Positions 1 through 11,550 of a stretch of DNA of 64,000 nucleotides are shown here, piece by piece; positions within the stretch are counted from its first letter, which is position 1, and each line of letters starts with the position of its first letter. The position numbers and the translations under genes were made by a program. The stretch comes from Stomoxys calcitrans. Taxonomy: Eukaryota; Arthropoda; Insecta; Diptera; Muscidae. The notes beneath the pieces were generated by a model. It saw only the letters and a program-made list of their open reading frames with translations, ran no database searches and was not told the origin of the DNA. The stretch is taken from positions 92,789,582 to 92,853,581 of the forward strand of contig NC_081552.1 of the NCBI RefSeq assembly GCF_963082655.1, read 5' to 3'.

Positions 1-330
1 GACACTCATCTTCTTCGATATCCTCACAGCTTCTGCAAAAGTCGTTGCTGGCAACCTTCAGGCTGTCAGCATGACACGATTAGACAGTGTCCTGTCATGA
101 CGGACACAATGACTGAGACGTCTGTTCTAGCCAATGACAGCAAAGCAGTACACCTCTTCAAGTCTAGATTAGGTCACATAGTTTTGCAATGCTCACAGTT
201 CCCTCTATGAGACCATCTCTCATTCGTTGTCCTTCGGGATATCTATGTGGCCGGGCACCCAGAACATTGAACTGTTAAGCCATCTGTTTAAGAGATCTGT
301 GACAGTCGAGGGCGGTTTTTGTGTTTAGAA
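1..330 (-). pseudogene. LINE remnant: RNase H / C-terminal zinc region
   Basis: On the minus strand, spread over more than one frame, are pieces such as WVPGHIDIP and VSVMTGHCLI followed by NDFC-like and CRSC-like residues. This order is typical of the RNase H domain and C-terminal cysteine motif of non-LTR retrotransposons. Stops and frame changes are frequent, so this is a decayed fragment, cut by the window edge. A similar VASNDFC piece lies at 47,205-47,385 on the plus strand. Confidence 0.5.
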
Positions 331-400
331 ATAAGTTCTCCAGGGATTTAAAGGCTGTCAGTCATCGTAATGGCATTATATCTAAGCTATTCTTTGTTAA

Positions 401-1342
401 TCTTATATATAAAAATCAATTTGTATTTGTTTGTAGGTTAGTTTGTATGTTTGTGTGTTCCTTATAGACTCAGAAACGGTTGAACCGATTTTCTTGAAAT
501 TTTCACAGATACATTTAATTTTTTGTAATTTTTTCTAATTTTCAGAAACGCTAGATCTCGGAGATGGGTGGTGCAATTTAAGCGAAATTTTGTGTGCTCT
601 AATATAGTACTCTAAAAATAAAAATTTGGTATCCAAATTTCGGATGGGGTACCTAGGAGGGCTGCCCACCCTAAAACCTACCAATATGGGACTCAAATGA
701 AAGGTAATTAGGATAAGAAAACGTATCTGTTATCTACTCGTCGGACCAAGTACTAGGGGTACCACCCCAAGCCCCAAAACACCCTTAAATCGGACGTATT
801 CACCGACCATGGCAATATGGAACTCAAATGAAAGGTATTGGCGAGTCGATACGAATCTGATATCCAAATGTGGGACCACGTTTCTGGGGGTCCACCCCTT
901 CCCAAAACACTCCCCAAACAGGACTTATTTACTGACCATGGGAATATGGGGCTAAAATAAAAGGTATTTGAATATAGAATATGAATCTGATACCCAAATA
1001 TGGGACCAAGTGTTTGGGGGGCCGCCTCTCATCAAAAACATCCCCCAAAGGAGACAAATTTACGACTATAGCAACATGGGGCTCAAATGAATGGTCTTTG
1101 GGAGTAAAGCACAAATTTGATATCAATATTCGGGAAAAGTGTCTACGGGGCCACGTCAAGAAGTAAGTATTTTCTGACTATTGCAATATGAGGCTCAAAT
1201 AAGAGGGTTTTTAAAGTGGAAGTGGAAGTTAGCATGGTATTTCACTAAAAGCTCTTTAATTGTCGAAAATAAGTATTCCAAGGAAACTTTTGTTCCATAT
1301 AAAGTAAAAGAAGGCGCAGCGGAGCGGGCCCGGGTCAGCTAG
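401..1342 (+). mobile_element. Helitron-like non-autonomous element
   Basis: It starts with TCTTATATATAAAAATC, continues with a TTTGT-rich stretch, and ends in a GC-rich tail finishing CAGCTAG. The base before it is A and the base after it is T, as expected for Helitron insertion between A and T with no target duplication. The inside has degenerate units of the type 'CTCAAATGAAAGGTATTTG' separated by C-rich runs. No Rep/helicase ORF is present, so it would be non-autonomous. Related copies lie at 47,414-50,472 and 51,191-58,158. Confidence 0.6.
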
Positions 1343-1462
1343 TAAAGTATAAATTTTGCCCTCCACCTGAGGTTGGATTGAAAATGTTGCATCCCATGTG
1401 GTTAAAGAATCAAATTGTGTGGATCTGAAATGGACCCATAGCCCTACATGACTTGATCATTT

Positions 1463-1760
1463 TTAACAAGCAAAAGCGTGTTAAGTTCGGCCGGGTGGAA
1501 TCTTGGGAACCCACCACCATTAAATCTGCTAAAAATTTATGCAAAATAAATTTAGTTGAAGGGCATAATTTTATTCTACATACCAAACTTGCAAAATTTT
1601 AGCCAAATCGGACAAAAATGCGGCTTGTAAGGGCTGAAGAAGTCAAATCGGTAGATCGGTTTATATGGGAGTTATATCAGGTTATAGACCGTATTTGGCA
1701 CAGTTGTTGGAAGTAAAATTTGGAAGATCGATTTATATGGGGCACAGGGACGTAGCCATG
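1463..1760 (+). repeat. Dispersed family A repeat, 5' fragment
   Basis: It begins with the family's AAGCAAAAGCGTGTTAAG and GTTCGGCCGGGTGG motif and runs into one GATCGGTTTATATGG unit, then stops. The 3' GGTGGAGGGTATA terminus is missing, so this copy is truncated. Confidence 0.6.
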
Positions 1761-2373
1761 GGGGCCTTCGGGACTGAATGATTTGGTCTAAAGAAAAAAT
1801 TTAAATTAAATTCATTCTAAATAAAAATGTCAGTAACATTTTTAAAAATGATAAAATTTCATATTTATAATATTCAACAAAGACAAGATTTTGCTGAGGC
1901 CAGGCCGCCTTAAATTTTTTTATAGGGACAAAATTATAATAATATTCTTACTAAAACCAAAATTTTAATGACATTTTTTTATAAAATTTTTCTAAAGACA
2001 ACATTTCCGCGTAATATTCTCTAATGACAAATTTCAGCACGGGCAGACCCCCAGTGAATTTGTTTTTTAAAGACTGCATTCCTAAAAATTAGGATATTTT
2101 TTAAAACCAAAATTTTAATAAAATTTTGCATTTCGCGACACAACACTATGCATAAACATTTTTAAAATCTTTATATTATACTATCTGTCGCAAACAACAT
2201 TTTCCTAAAAATTTTTGTGTAGACAAATTTCAATAAATATTTTTAAAGACAAAATCATTACCCGTTACGCCTTACCCTTAATTCCGTTGTCCGATTCCGA
2301 TAAAATTTTAAATATTTATAATTAAGGGAATTTATAAAAAAATTAAAAAAAAATCCTAAGCCCATACAACAAA
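1761..2373. other. AT-rich stretch without recognisable feature
   Basis: This is low-complexity AT-rich DNA with many recurring AAAATTT and AATGACATTTT words. No ORF, RNA gene or recognisable element end was seen. Confidence 0.5.
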
Positions 2374-2631
2374 ACAAGTAAAAGCGTGCTAAGTTCGGCC
2401 GGGCCGAATCTTATATACCCTCCACCAGGGATCGCATTTGTCGAGTTCTTTTCAGGGCATCTCTTCTTAGGCAAAAAAGGATATAAGAAAAGAGTTGCTC
2501 TGCTATTAAAACGATATCAAGATATGTTCCGGTTCGGACCACAATTAAATTATATGTTGGAGACCTGTGTAAAATTTCAGCCAATTCGTATAAGAATTGC
2601 GCCCATTGGGGCTCACGAAGTAAAATAGAGA

Positions 2632-4162
2632 GAACGATTTATATGGGATCTGTATCGGGCTATAGACCGATTCAGACCATAATAAACAACGTTTGTTGAT
2701 GGTCATGAGAGGATCCATCGTACAAAATTTCAGGCATATCGGATAATAATTGCGACCTCTAGGGGTCAAGAAGTCAAGACCCAAGATCGGTTTATATGGT
2801 AGCTATATCAGGTTATGGACCGATTTGAACCACACTTGGCACTGTTGTTGGATATATTAAGAAAACGCGTCGTGCAAAATTTCATTTCAATCGGATAAGA
2901 ATTGCGCACTCTAGAGGCTCAAGAAGTCAAGACCCCAGATCGGTTTATATGGCAGCTATATCAGGTTATGGACCGATTTGAACCATACTTGGCACAGTTG
3001 TTGGATATCATAGCAAAACACGTCGTGCGAAATTTCATTCCAATCGGATAAGAATTGCGCACTCTAGAGGCTGAAGAAGTCAAGACCCAAGATCGGTTTA
3101 TATGGCAGCTATATCAGGTTATGAACCGATTTGAACCTTATTTGACACAGTTGTTGAAAGTAAAAATAAAATACGTCATGCAAAATTTCAGCCAAATCGG
3201 ATAGGAATTGCGCCCTCTAGAAGCTCAAGAAATCAAATCCCCAGATCTGTTTATATGACAGCTATATCAGGTTATGGACCGATTTCAACCATACTTGGCG
3301 CAGTTGTTGGATATCATAACGAAATACTTCGTGCAAAAACTCATTCAAATCGGATAAGAATTGTGCCCTCTAGAGGCTCAAGAAGTCAAGACCCAAGATC
3401 GGTTTATATGGTAGCTATATCAGGTTATGGACCGATTTGAACCATACTTGGCACAGCTGTTGGGTATCATAACAAAACACGTCGTGCGAAATTCCATTCC
3501 AATCGGATAAGAATTGCGCACTCTAGAGGGTCAAGAAGTCAAGACCCAAGATCGGTTTATATGGTAGCTATATCAGGTTATGGACCGATTTGAACCACAC
3601 TTGGCACTGTTGTTGGATATATTAAGAAAACGCGTCGTGCAAAATTTCATTTCAATCGGATAAGAATTGCGCACTCTAGAGGCTCAAGAAGTCAAGACCC
3701 CAGATCGGTTTATATGGCAGCTATATCAGGTTATGGACCGATTTGAACCATACTTGGCACAGTTGTTGGATATCATAGCAAAACACGTCGTGCGAAATTT
3801 CATTCTGATCGGATAAGAATTGCGCACGCTAGAAGCTCAAGAAGTCAAGACCCCAGATCGGTTTATATGGCAGCTATATCAGGTTATGAACCGATTTGAA
3901 CCATACTAGGCACAGCTGTTGGATATCATAGCAAAACACGTCATGCGAAATTTCATTCCAATCGGATAAGAATTGCGCACTCTACAGGCTCAAGAAGTCA
4001 AGACCCAAGATCGGTTTATATGGCAGCTATATCAAAACATGGACCGATATGGCCCATTTACAATACCAACCGACCTACACTAATAAGAAGTATTTGTGCA
4101 AAATTTCAAGAGGCTAGCTTTACTCCTTCGGAAGTTAGCGTGCTTTCGACAGACAGACGGAC
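2632..4162 (+). repeat. Tandem array, 153-bp period, about 10 units
   Basis: The anchor word GATCGGTTTATATGG (or a close variant) occurs at 2785, 2938, 3091, 3244, 3397, 3550, 3703, 3856 and 4009, each exactly 153 bases apart. A diverged unit starts at 2632, also 153 bases upstream of the next. Each unit carries the anchor, an ATATCAGGTTATGGACCG stretch, a TTGGCACAGTTGTTGG stretch and a TCTAGAGGCTCAAGAAGTC stretch. It is a minisatellite-like core inside the dispersed repeat. Confidence 0.9.
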
Positions 4163-4232
4163 GGACGGACGGACGGACGGACGGACGGACGGACAGACGG
4201 ACGGACGGACGGACGGACAGACGGACGGACAT
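4148..4232 (+). repeat. (GGAC)n microsatellite
   Basis: About 20 tandem GGAC/AGAC tetramers lie near the 3' end of the family A copy. Shorter versions occur at the same place in other copies (for example 14,510-14,548 and 51,048-51,066), so the tract is a length-variable part of the family. Confidence 0.9.
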
Positions 4233-4365
4233 GGCTAGATCGACATAAAATGTCGCGACGATCAAGAATATATATACTTTATGGGGTCTCAGACGAATAT
4301 TTCGAGTAGTTACAAACAGAATGACGAAATTAGTATACCCCCCATCTTATGGTGGAGGGTATAAA

Positions 4366-4779
4366 AATCATTTTCTTAATATTGTATGACTATTTAGCGA
4401 AGAAAGCTGGATTCAATGATTTTGGCATAAAATTGCACCTTCTATTAATAGAAGTAGGATTATTGCCATAAATTTATTTTTTTACTATAAAAACTATCAA
4501 ATTCAACAAGACATTAAAACGGGTTCCAGAAATTTCACTCATAAGGATTTTGAGAAATTTGTTCGTTTGATTTTTGGGATATAAAAAATTGCCGACTTTT
4601 GACAAGCGAATTTTCCCACAAAACATGACGGCAAAAATTGTTGTAACTGCTTTAAGTTATCCACTTTACGCCAATACAAATTTCTTTACGAAACCTCTTT
4701 CCTAATTCCAGCTAGAATTTTTCTCTATTCGGCAGCTCTATTCTTAGGTATTTTTCGTTGTTAATAGGTTAATGCAATA
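4366..4779. other. AT-rich spacer without recognisable feature
   Basis: Unique-looking AT-rich DNA between the family A repeat and the mariner insertion. No coding or structural signal was seen. Confidence 0.5.
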
Positions 4780-5698
4780 TTGGGTTGCCTAAAAAGTAAT
4801 TGCGGATTTCTTAAAAGAAAGTAAATGCATTTTTAATAAAACTTAGAATGAACTTTAATCAAATATATAATTGCCATTTTGTTCGATAACCTTTTGCCAT
4901 CTTCCTGGCAAATTTAGTATTCCACGCTCATAGAACTTCTGCCCTTTATCTGCAAAAAACTGAACCAAGTGCGATTTTATAGCCTCATCATTGCCGAAAG
5001 TTTTACCATTTAAGGATCGAAATAAATGGTAGTCTGATGATACAAGGTCAGGGCTATATGGTGGATGCATCAGAAGTTCCCAGCCAAGCTCACTCAGTTT
5101 TTGGCGAGTGACCAAAGATGTGGGCGGTCTAGCGTTGCCCTGGTGGAATATGACACCTTTACGATTGACCAATTCTGGTCGCTTCTCCTTGATGGCTGTA
5201 TTCAATTTGTCCAATTGTTGACAGTAAATATCCGAATTAATCGTTTGGTTCATTGGAAGCAGCTCAAAATATACCACACCCTTCCAATCCCACCAAACAG
5301 ACAGCATAACCTTCTTTTGGTGGATATCAGCCTTTGAAGTGGTTTGAGCTGGTTCACCATGCTTGGACCATGATCGTTTTCGACTAACGTTGTTGTAAAC
5401 AATCCATTTTTCATCTCCAGTTATGATTCGTTTTAAAAACGGATCGAATTCATTGCGTTTGATTCGGTTTGTTAAATGAATTTCTTTCAATACATGTGGT
5501 ACCCATATTAAAATTGACGCCAAACAAACAAATGTAAACAAAATTTCGCGCACTTCTTTTCTAAAGCAAGCTAAAAGTAACAGCTGATAACTGACAGAAG
5601 AAAGAATGCAATTACAGAGTCACAAGCCGTTGAAAAAATTTGTCAACGCCGATTATATTACTACAATATTACCGACAATTACTGTTTGGGCAACCCAA
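4780..5698 (-). mobile_element. mariner element, internally deleted
   Basis: The ends are inverted: TTGGGTTGCCTAAAAAGTAA at the left and its imperfect complement, ending GGGCAACCCAA, at the right. A TA dinucleotide flanks each side (4778-4779 and 5699-5700), the mariner target duplication. The element is 919 bp, against roughly 1.3 kb for complete mariners, so about a third is missing. The lost part is the N-terminal DNA-binding half of the transposase gene. Confidence 0.92.
4855..5553 (-). pseudogene. mariner transposase, truncated and catalytically damaged
   Basis: This 232-codon ORF encodes the catalytic part of a mariner transposase, which cuts and joins transposon ends at TA sites. The first catalytic aspartate is in TGDEKW and the third in SSDYHLF after HPPYSPDL. 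The second should sit in the HQDNARPH-type motif, but here it reads HQGNARPP, so the Asp is Gly. The N-terminal helix-turn-helix region of about 110 residues is absent and the usable start is an internal Met. Both changes argue for a dead copy that could at most be mobilised in trans. Confidence 0.9.
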
Positions 5699-7325
5699 TA
5701 TATGTATAGTCCGAATAGCAATGTAATTTTTTAAAACATAATTTTTGTTATTGTTTTAAACGAAAGGTAATTAAAAGTTTCTTTAAGTCAAAATCTTCAT
5801 GGAGTTTTCGTGCTAAAAAAAGTTTTTGTTTATAAAAATTGTTCCGAAGGACAAACATTTACAGATATTTTTCCAAGATATATTTCTATATGATTTGCCT
5901 TTTAATTATCATTTTATTATTTTAATTGAAATTTTATCTGCAGAAAATATATTGTTAAAAAATGTCTTTAAATGAAATATTTTGCTTGTTAGTCTGAAAA
6001 CTTTTCCAAAGAATAATTAGTAATATTTAATTATAAATTATTTGAATTACATTAGGAATAAAATGAAAAATTTTAAGGACTCGGCAGCACATTTTCGAAG
6101 CCCTAAAATGATCACCCAGATTAATTTAAATTTTAAAATAATTATTTCAAACAAAACCATTACGTCTTATCTCGGAATTCCATAGGCATTTAAGGCAACT
6201 GTTAGCTTCTACGATCAAAGCTAACAGAACTACTGTTTATTTAAAACATTTTAAATTTAACTTTAAAATGTTGATTTTCTTCCAAGAAAATCTTTTTACA
6301 ATGAAAAGCTTTTGCGAATAGTGATTTCCCTATGTGTTATATACGAAAATCTTTAATGAAATTCGACGAGTCAAATTTCATGTTACCAAAAGCTGGGTAC
6401 AAAGTTGGTGTTTCATAGTGAAATACCCAAGCTTTTCACGATTGCTTTTTTTAAAAACTACAAAAATATCACTGATAATACAACATTTTTATTACAATTG
6501 TATCATTAATAATGAGTATGCGCTAATGAATGAAATCAGAAAGTCTTTTTGCTTCAAAATCAATCTAATCAATATTAATTTTGACTGTGAAACACGAAGT
6601 AAATACCCACGTGAGAAAATGTGTTAAAATAATATTAGTCAGCAGACTTTTATATTACACGTTTGCCGCTAGGTCAATTAGGGGTCAAAGAAAGAAAAAA
6701 AATTACAACTGCAATAACGTAGAAATTTCCTCGTGTTTCTGATTTTTAGTTCTACTACCTTTTCTTATGTTATTTCCAATAAATTAGGAATACTTTCGGA
6801 CTTATAAAGACATGATGGAAATTATAAGCATATAACGGATTTTCAATCGATTTTAATTAAGTTCGAAGAAGAAATAAGCAACATCATTTAAGTAGAATGT
6901 AGATGGTTCTTGGTTAAAATTGATTTTAATTAATTTTTTCAAATATTTAACAAATATTGTTGTTTAATGTTTTCAGTTTGTTTGCGTAAAATTTTTTGGA
7001 AATAAAAGTCATTTAAAACCAAAAAACAGACATTTACCTGTGCAAATAATATAACTAGTTTGAGAGCAAAGATGAGCGCAAATGGAAAAAAATCATCACA
7101 ATACTGAAGCTGATTCGCCGAAATTTTTACTATAAAATTAAGATATTCGCAAAGACAACCACACTTTGAAAGCTTAGGATCGAAATTCAGCTTTGACTTT
7201 ATGACCAAATGTCACATGCACTTAATAGGCACCACAATCAAAAAGAAAAAAATGTAGGTATCTTTACCAAGTTCACAGAAAGAGAAGAATTTTGGCAATT
7301 TTCGATTTTGAAAAAAAAAAATGTT
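5699..7325. other. AT-rich intergenic DNA, nothing recognised
   Basis: About 1.6 kb of AT-rich sequence. Short ORFs (for example 6334-6627 plus and 6939-7208 minus) have no recognisable domain and the composition expected of chance ORFs. No element ends or RNA genes were seen. Confidence 0.5.
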
Positions 7326-7329
7326 GTGG

Positions 7330-8078
7330 GGAAAGATCGGTTTATATGGGAGCTGTATCAGGTAATGGAGCGATACCGTACTTGGCAAAGTTGTTGGAAG
7401 TCGTAAGAAAACTCTATGTGTAAAATTTCAGCCAAATCGGACAAAAATTGCGGCTTGTAAGGGGTCAAGAAGTCAAACCGGGAGATCGGTTTATATGGCT
7501 GCTATATCAGGTTATGGACCGATTTAGACCGTACTTAGCACAGTTTTTAAAAGTCAACAAAACACCACATGCAAAATTTCAGCCAAATCGGACAAAAATT
7601 GCTGCTTTTAAGGGCTCAAGAATTCAAGTCGGGAGATCGATTTATATGGAAGCTACTATATCAGGTTATAGACCGATTCGGACCGTACTTGGCACAGTTG
7701 TTGGAAGTCATAACGTTGAAAGTCATAACAAAACACCACATGCAAAATTTCAGCCAAATCAGACAAAAATTGCGGCTTGTAAGGGCTCAAAATTTAAAAT
7801 CGGAAGATCGGTTTATCTGGTAGCTATATATAGATCTGAACCGATATGGCCCATTTGCAATCCCCAACGAACTATATTAATATTAAGTGTCTGTGCAAAA
7901 TTTCAAGTGGCTACCTTTTGCGCTTTCGACCGCTACCGTAATTTCGACAGACGGACGGACATGGCTTGTTCGACTCAGAATGTCGAGACGATCAAAAATA
8001 TTAGGTCAATATTTCGAAGTGTTACAAACGGAATGACTAGATTAGTATACCCCCATCCTATGGTGGTGCGTATAAAAG
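7330..8078 (+). repeat. Dispersed family A repeat, 5'-truncated
   Basis: Several GATCGGTTTATATGG-type units are followed by the conserved tail with GACGGACGGACATGGCT and a degenerate 3' terminus reading ATGGTGGTGCGTATAAAA. It lacks the GTTCGGCCGG 5' end. An ORF of 213 codons runs through it (7448-8089) but only reflects the repeat units. Confidence 0.8.
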
Positions 8079-8615
8079 TTTTATGCTGACAGTTAAGCAA
8101 TTAAAATCGATTCATGTTGCTTTCCTCGTGTTTAAATGCTGTAACTGGTTGCTTAGGAAGTTAAGTTATTCATAGACAAAGGAAATCTATAGACTTATAA
8201 CAACATGTTCAAAAAGCTCTAGCAAAAACGTCAAATTCTCTGTCGTAAATATGGGAGGGCGCAAGAAAAGGAAAAAAATTCAAGCAATATTATTTTTACA
8301 ATTTTTAATTCAGCAATTTAAACACTAGTTTTCACCATTTCAGATATAAACTAATTAATTTGTGAAAAATGTTAGCAGAATTCAAGGAGTGGTGTACAAA
8401 TGATTCGGCCCGTCCGAACATTGCCCGTTTTTACTTGTTTTTAACTTTTTCATTTGGATTGAATATTTCCTCCAAAGCTTGCACGATGGCCCCATATTAC
8501 CCTGCTCCACGATTGTACTTTTAGAGGCCCCAATACTTCAATCATTGTCCAACTTGATTTCTTCAAAATAATCCAGATATAAACTAAACTGTATTAATAA
8601 TTGTAAATTGTAAAC
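8079..8615. other. Spacer, nothing recognised
   Basis: AT-rich sequence between a family A repeat and a SINE. No supported feature. Confidence 0.45.
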
Positions 8616-8623
8616 GGAATTCA

Positions 8624-8900
8624 TGGCAGCGCAGAGGTTAGCATTTCCGACTGTAAGCTGAACGCCTGGGTTCGAATCCTGGCGAGATAATTGGAAAAAT
8701 TTTCAGCCGTGGTTCTCCCCTCCTAATACTGGCGACATTTTTGTTGTATTATGCTATGTAAAAACTTTTCTCCAAACAGGCGTCGCACTGCGGCCCCTTA
8801 TCAATAAGCTTAAACTTGAATTGGACAGCACTCATTGATATCTGAGAAGTTTGGCCCTGTTCTCAACAAAACTGCTGTCATACATGATAGAATGACTTTA
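8624..8900 (+). repeat. tRNA-derived SINE
   Basis: It has an A-box-like GCAGCGCAGAGG at about 8627 and a perfect B box GGTTCGAATCC at 8669-8679, spaced as in a tRNA promoter. The rest is a family-specific body containing CTTATCAATAAGCTTAAACTTG. Related copies occur at 8993, 38,432 (minus), 46,287 and 58,171. The 5' part reads like a tRNA, but the flanking body marks it as a SINE. Confidence 0.8.
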
Positions 8901-8992
8901 GCGATGCCTGCCGCCTTAGTGTACTCAAGGTAATTAAGCAAGAGTTTTCTGTGTCAAGATACATGTAATACCTGCTGCCACATCGCCACGGA

Positions 8993-9285
8993 GGTGACCG
9001 TAGCGCAGAGATTAGCATGTCCGCCTATGAGTCAGAACGCCTGGGTTCGAATCTTGGCAAGGACACAAGAAAAACTTTCAACGGTGCTTATCCCTTCCTA
9101 ATGGTGGCGACATTTGTGAGGAACTATGCCATGCACACTTCGGCATGCCGTTTGGACTCGGCTATAAAAAGGAGGTCCCTTATCAATGAGCTTAAACTTT
9201 AATCGGACAGCATTCATTAATATATGAAAAGTTTGCGTCTGTTCCTTAATGGAATGTTCATGGGCAAATTTGCATTGGCACTTTT
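8993..9285 (+). repeat. tRNA-derived SINE
   Basis: Same family: A-box-like TAGCGCAGAG at about 9001, B box GGTTCGAATCT at 9044-9054, then the shared body with GGCTATAAAAAGGAGG and a final segment with GGAATGTTCATGGGCAAATT. Only about 90 bases separate it from the previous copy, in the same orientation. Confidence 0.82.
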
Positions 9286-9500
9286 AAGTTTCACGAGCGA
9301 AATTAGACAGTAATCATTTGTTTTTGTTTCCATACCAAAAGACGTTTTTTATCTGCACTTGTTGTTCAGATTTAACATACGTGTTATATCGCTTATTTTA
9401 CGCGTCTACCACTTAAAATGTATCAATTAAAAAAATCAAAATTCGAGTTTCAACATATTTCTCAGTGTATAAATAGAATATTTTTCAGGTCGTCAATCAT

Positions 9501-10682
9501 TTTTATACCCTCCACCATAGGATGGGGGGTATACTAATTTCGTCATTCTGTTTGTAACTACTCGAAATATTCGTCTGAGACCCCATAAAGTATATATATT
9601 CTTGATCGTCGTGAAATTTTATGTCGATCTAGCCATGTCCGTCCGTCTGTCCGTTCGTCCGTCCGTCTGTCTGTCGAAAGCACGCTAACTTCCGAAGAAG
9701 TAAAGCTAGCCGCTTGAAATTTTGCACAATACTTCTTATTAGTGTAGGTCGGTTGGTATTGTAAATGGGCCATATCGGTCCATGTTTTGATATAGCTGCC
9801 ATATAAACCGATCTTGGGTCTTGACTTCTTGAGCCTCTAGAGTGCGCAATTCTTATCCGATTGGAATGAAATTTTGCACGACGTGTTTTGTTATGATATC
9901 CAACAACTGTGCCAAGTATGGTTCAAATCGGTTCATAACCTTATATAGCTGTCATATAAACCGATCTTGGGTCTTGACTTCTTGAGCCTCTAGAGGGCGC
10001 AATTCTTATCTGATTTGAATGAATTTTGGCACGACGTGTTTTGTTATGAAATCCAACAACTGTGTTAAGTATGGTTCAAATCGGTTTATAACCTGATATA
10101 GCTGCCATATAAACCGGTCTTTGGTCTTGACTTCTTGAGCCTCTAGAGTGCGCAATTCTTATCTGATTGGAATGAAATTTTGCACGACGTGTTTGTTATG
10201 ATATCCAGCAAGTGTCCCAAGTATGGTTCAAATCGGTCCATAACCTGATATAGCTGCCATATAAACCGATCTGGGATCTTGACTTCTTGAGCCTCTAGAG
10301 GTCGCAATTATTATCCAATTTGCCTGAAATTTTGTACGACAGATCCTCTTATGACCATCAACATACGTATTTATTATGGTCTGAATCGGTCTATAGCCCG
10401 ATACAGCTCCCATGTAAATCGATCTCTCTATTTTACTTCTTGAGCCCCCAAAGGGCGCAATTCTTATTCGAATTGGCTGACATTTTACACAGGTCTCCAA
10501 CTTTAATTTAATTGTGGTCCAAACCGGATCATATCTTGATATCGCTCTAATAGCAGAGCAAATCTTTTCTTATATCCTGTTTTGCCTAAGAAGAGATGCC
10601 GGGAAAAGAACTCGACAAATGCGATCCATGGTGGATGGTATATAAGATTCGGCCCGGCCGAACTTAGCACGCTTTTACTTGT
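9501..10682 (-). repeat. Dispersed family A repeat
   Basis: Minus-strand copy with both ends: ATACCCTCCACCATAGGATG at the left (3' end of the element) and CCCGGCCGAACTTAGCACGC at the right (5' end). Inside are about four 153-bp-type units and the GGAC-type tract near 9640-9670. Confidence 0.85.
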
Positions 10683-11545
10683 TCTTCTTTCTTTTTTCCT
10701 AAGCATAAATGGAAGCAATAAAAGCTTTATAAAAGAATTGCCATAAAAAAGAATGTATAGTTTTGTGGTTCTATTCATGTTATTCAACAAATAAGTTCTT
10801 CAAAGTAAATTGAGGGAACTTAAACAGCAGCAAAAAAAAATAAACAAAATCAATAAAGATGAAATTGCGTTGGAGTAATTACACCAGAACAAAAGATTTG
10901 TATTGCTTCGTTGATTATTAACAAAAGTACATCCATTAAGGTGATTATTCATTATTTTATGACAATATCAGTATGAATTTCATAAACAATCGAAGGAATA
11001 TTTGATATTGATATATTGAAATCTATGCATCATAAAAAACAAGAGATTCAGAGGCCAAATTTAAACAGTTTTCATATTTTTGGAATCAGTAAATATTGTC
11101 GGCCGAAATTATTTACCATTGTGAGATTAAACCCGAAACCAGAAAGCGATGAACATATAAATTTTTTGAGACAATAATTGATCTTCTTATTATAATATAT
11201 AGCTCTTATTATTATAGCTAAACCCAGCCCAGTCCGCTTTATTTTCTTTTAGAACAAGCGGGACAAAATTTTTCTTTCAAATTATTGGTCTACTTTGCAA
11301 TAACTTTGAGTAAAATAACCATGACTTTTTCTCACAATCCAAGCTCGAGTCGTCCAAAAATCCTTAAAAAAATCAATGACATATCTATAAAAGCACAATT
11401 AATAAAAAAGTTTTTCTAAATACAATATTTTAATGACATTTATTCTAATTTCAATGAAATCTTCTCTTAAATAAAATTGTATGCCATTTTCTCTTAAAGT
11501 ATTGTTGTTGGATTTCCTTGTCTAGCTGAAACCAATAGGTTTTGT
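10683..11545. other. AT-rich intergenic DNA, nothing recognised
   Basis: AT-rich stretch of about 860 bases between two repeats. No ORF with a domain, no element termini and no RNA gene could be seen. Confidence 0.5.
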
Positions 11546-11550
11546 GTATT

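Larger units (their letters stand above)
2374..4364 (+). repeat. Dispersed family A repeat, long copy with tandem core
   Basis: The 5' end has ACAAGTAAAAGCGTGCTAAG and GTTCGGCCGGGCCG, followed by ATATACCCTCCACCA. The 3' end is ATGGTGGAGGGTATAAAAA, so the TATACCCTCCACC motif recurs inverted at the two ends. The middle is a tandem array with 153-bp period. The 3' third has a (GGAC)n run and then a conserved tail with ATATATATACTTTATGGGG. It has no coding capacity beyond short chance ORFs. The family is abundant here, but I cannot assign it to a named transposon class. Confidence 0.8.

Noticed and set aside
401..1342. Autonomous Helitron
   Set aside because: No Rep or helicase coding sequence is found in any copy in the window; all are noncoding.
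2632..4162. CRISPR-like direct repeats
   Set aside because: The whole 153-bp unit is repeated, with no unique spacers, in a eukaryotic repeat context.
4080..4265. Minus ORF rich in SVRPSVRLSVR repeats
   Set aside because: It is only a translation of the (GGAC)n tract in the family A repeat. The same occurs wherever the tract expands, so there is no gene.
7448..8089. 213-codon ORF in family A repeat
   Set aside because: Its sequence is the repeat units read in one frame (repeated GDRFIW and GRSIYMEA blocks). Other copies have stops and shifts in this frame.
8993..9070. Possible functional tRNA gene
   Set aside because: A and B boxes are present but the acceptor stem does not close and the sequence runs into a conserved SINE body repeated elsewhere.
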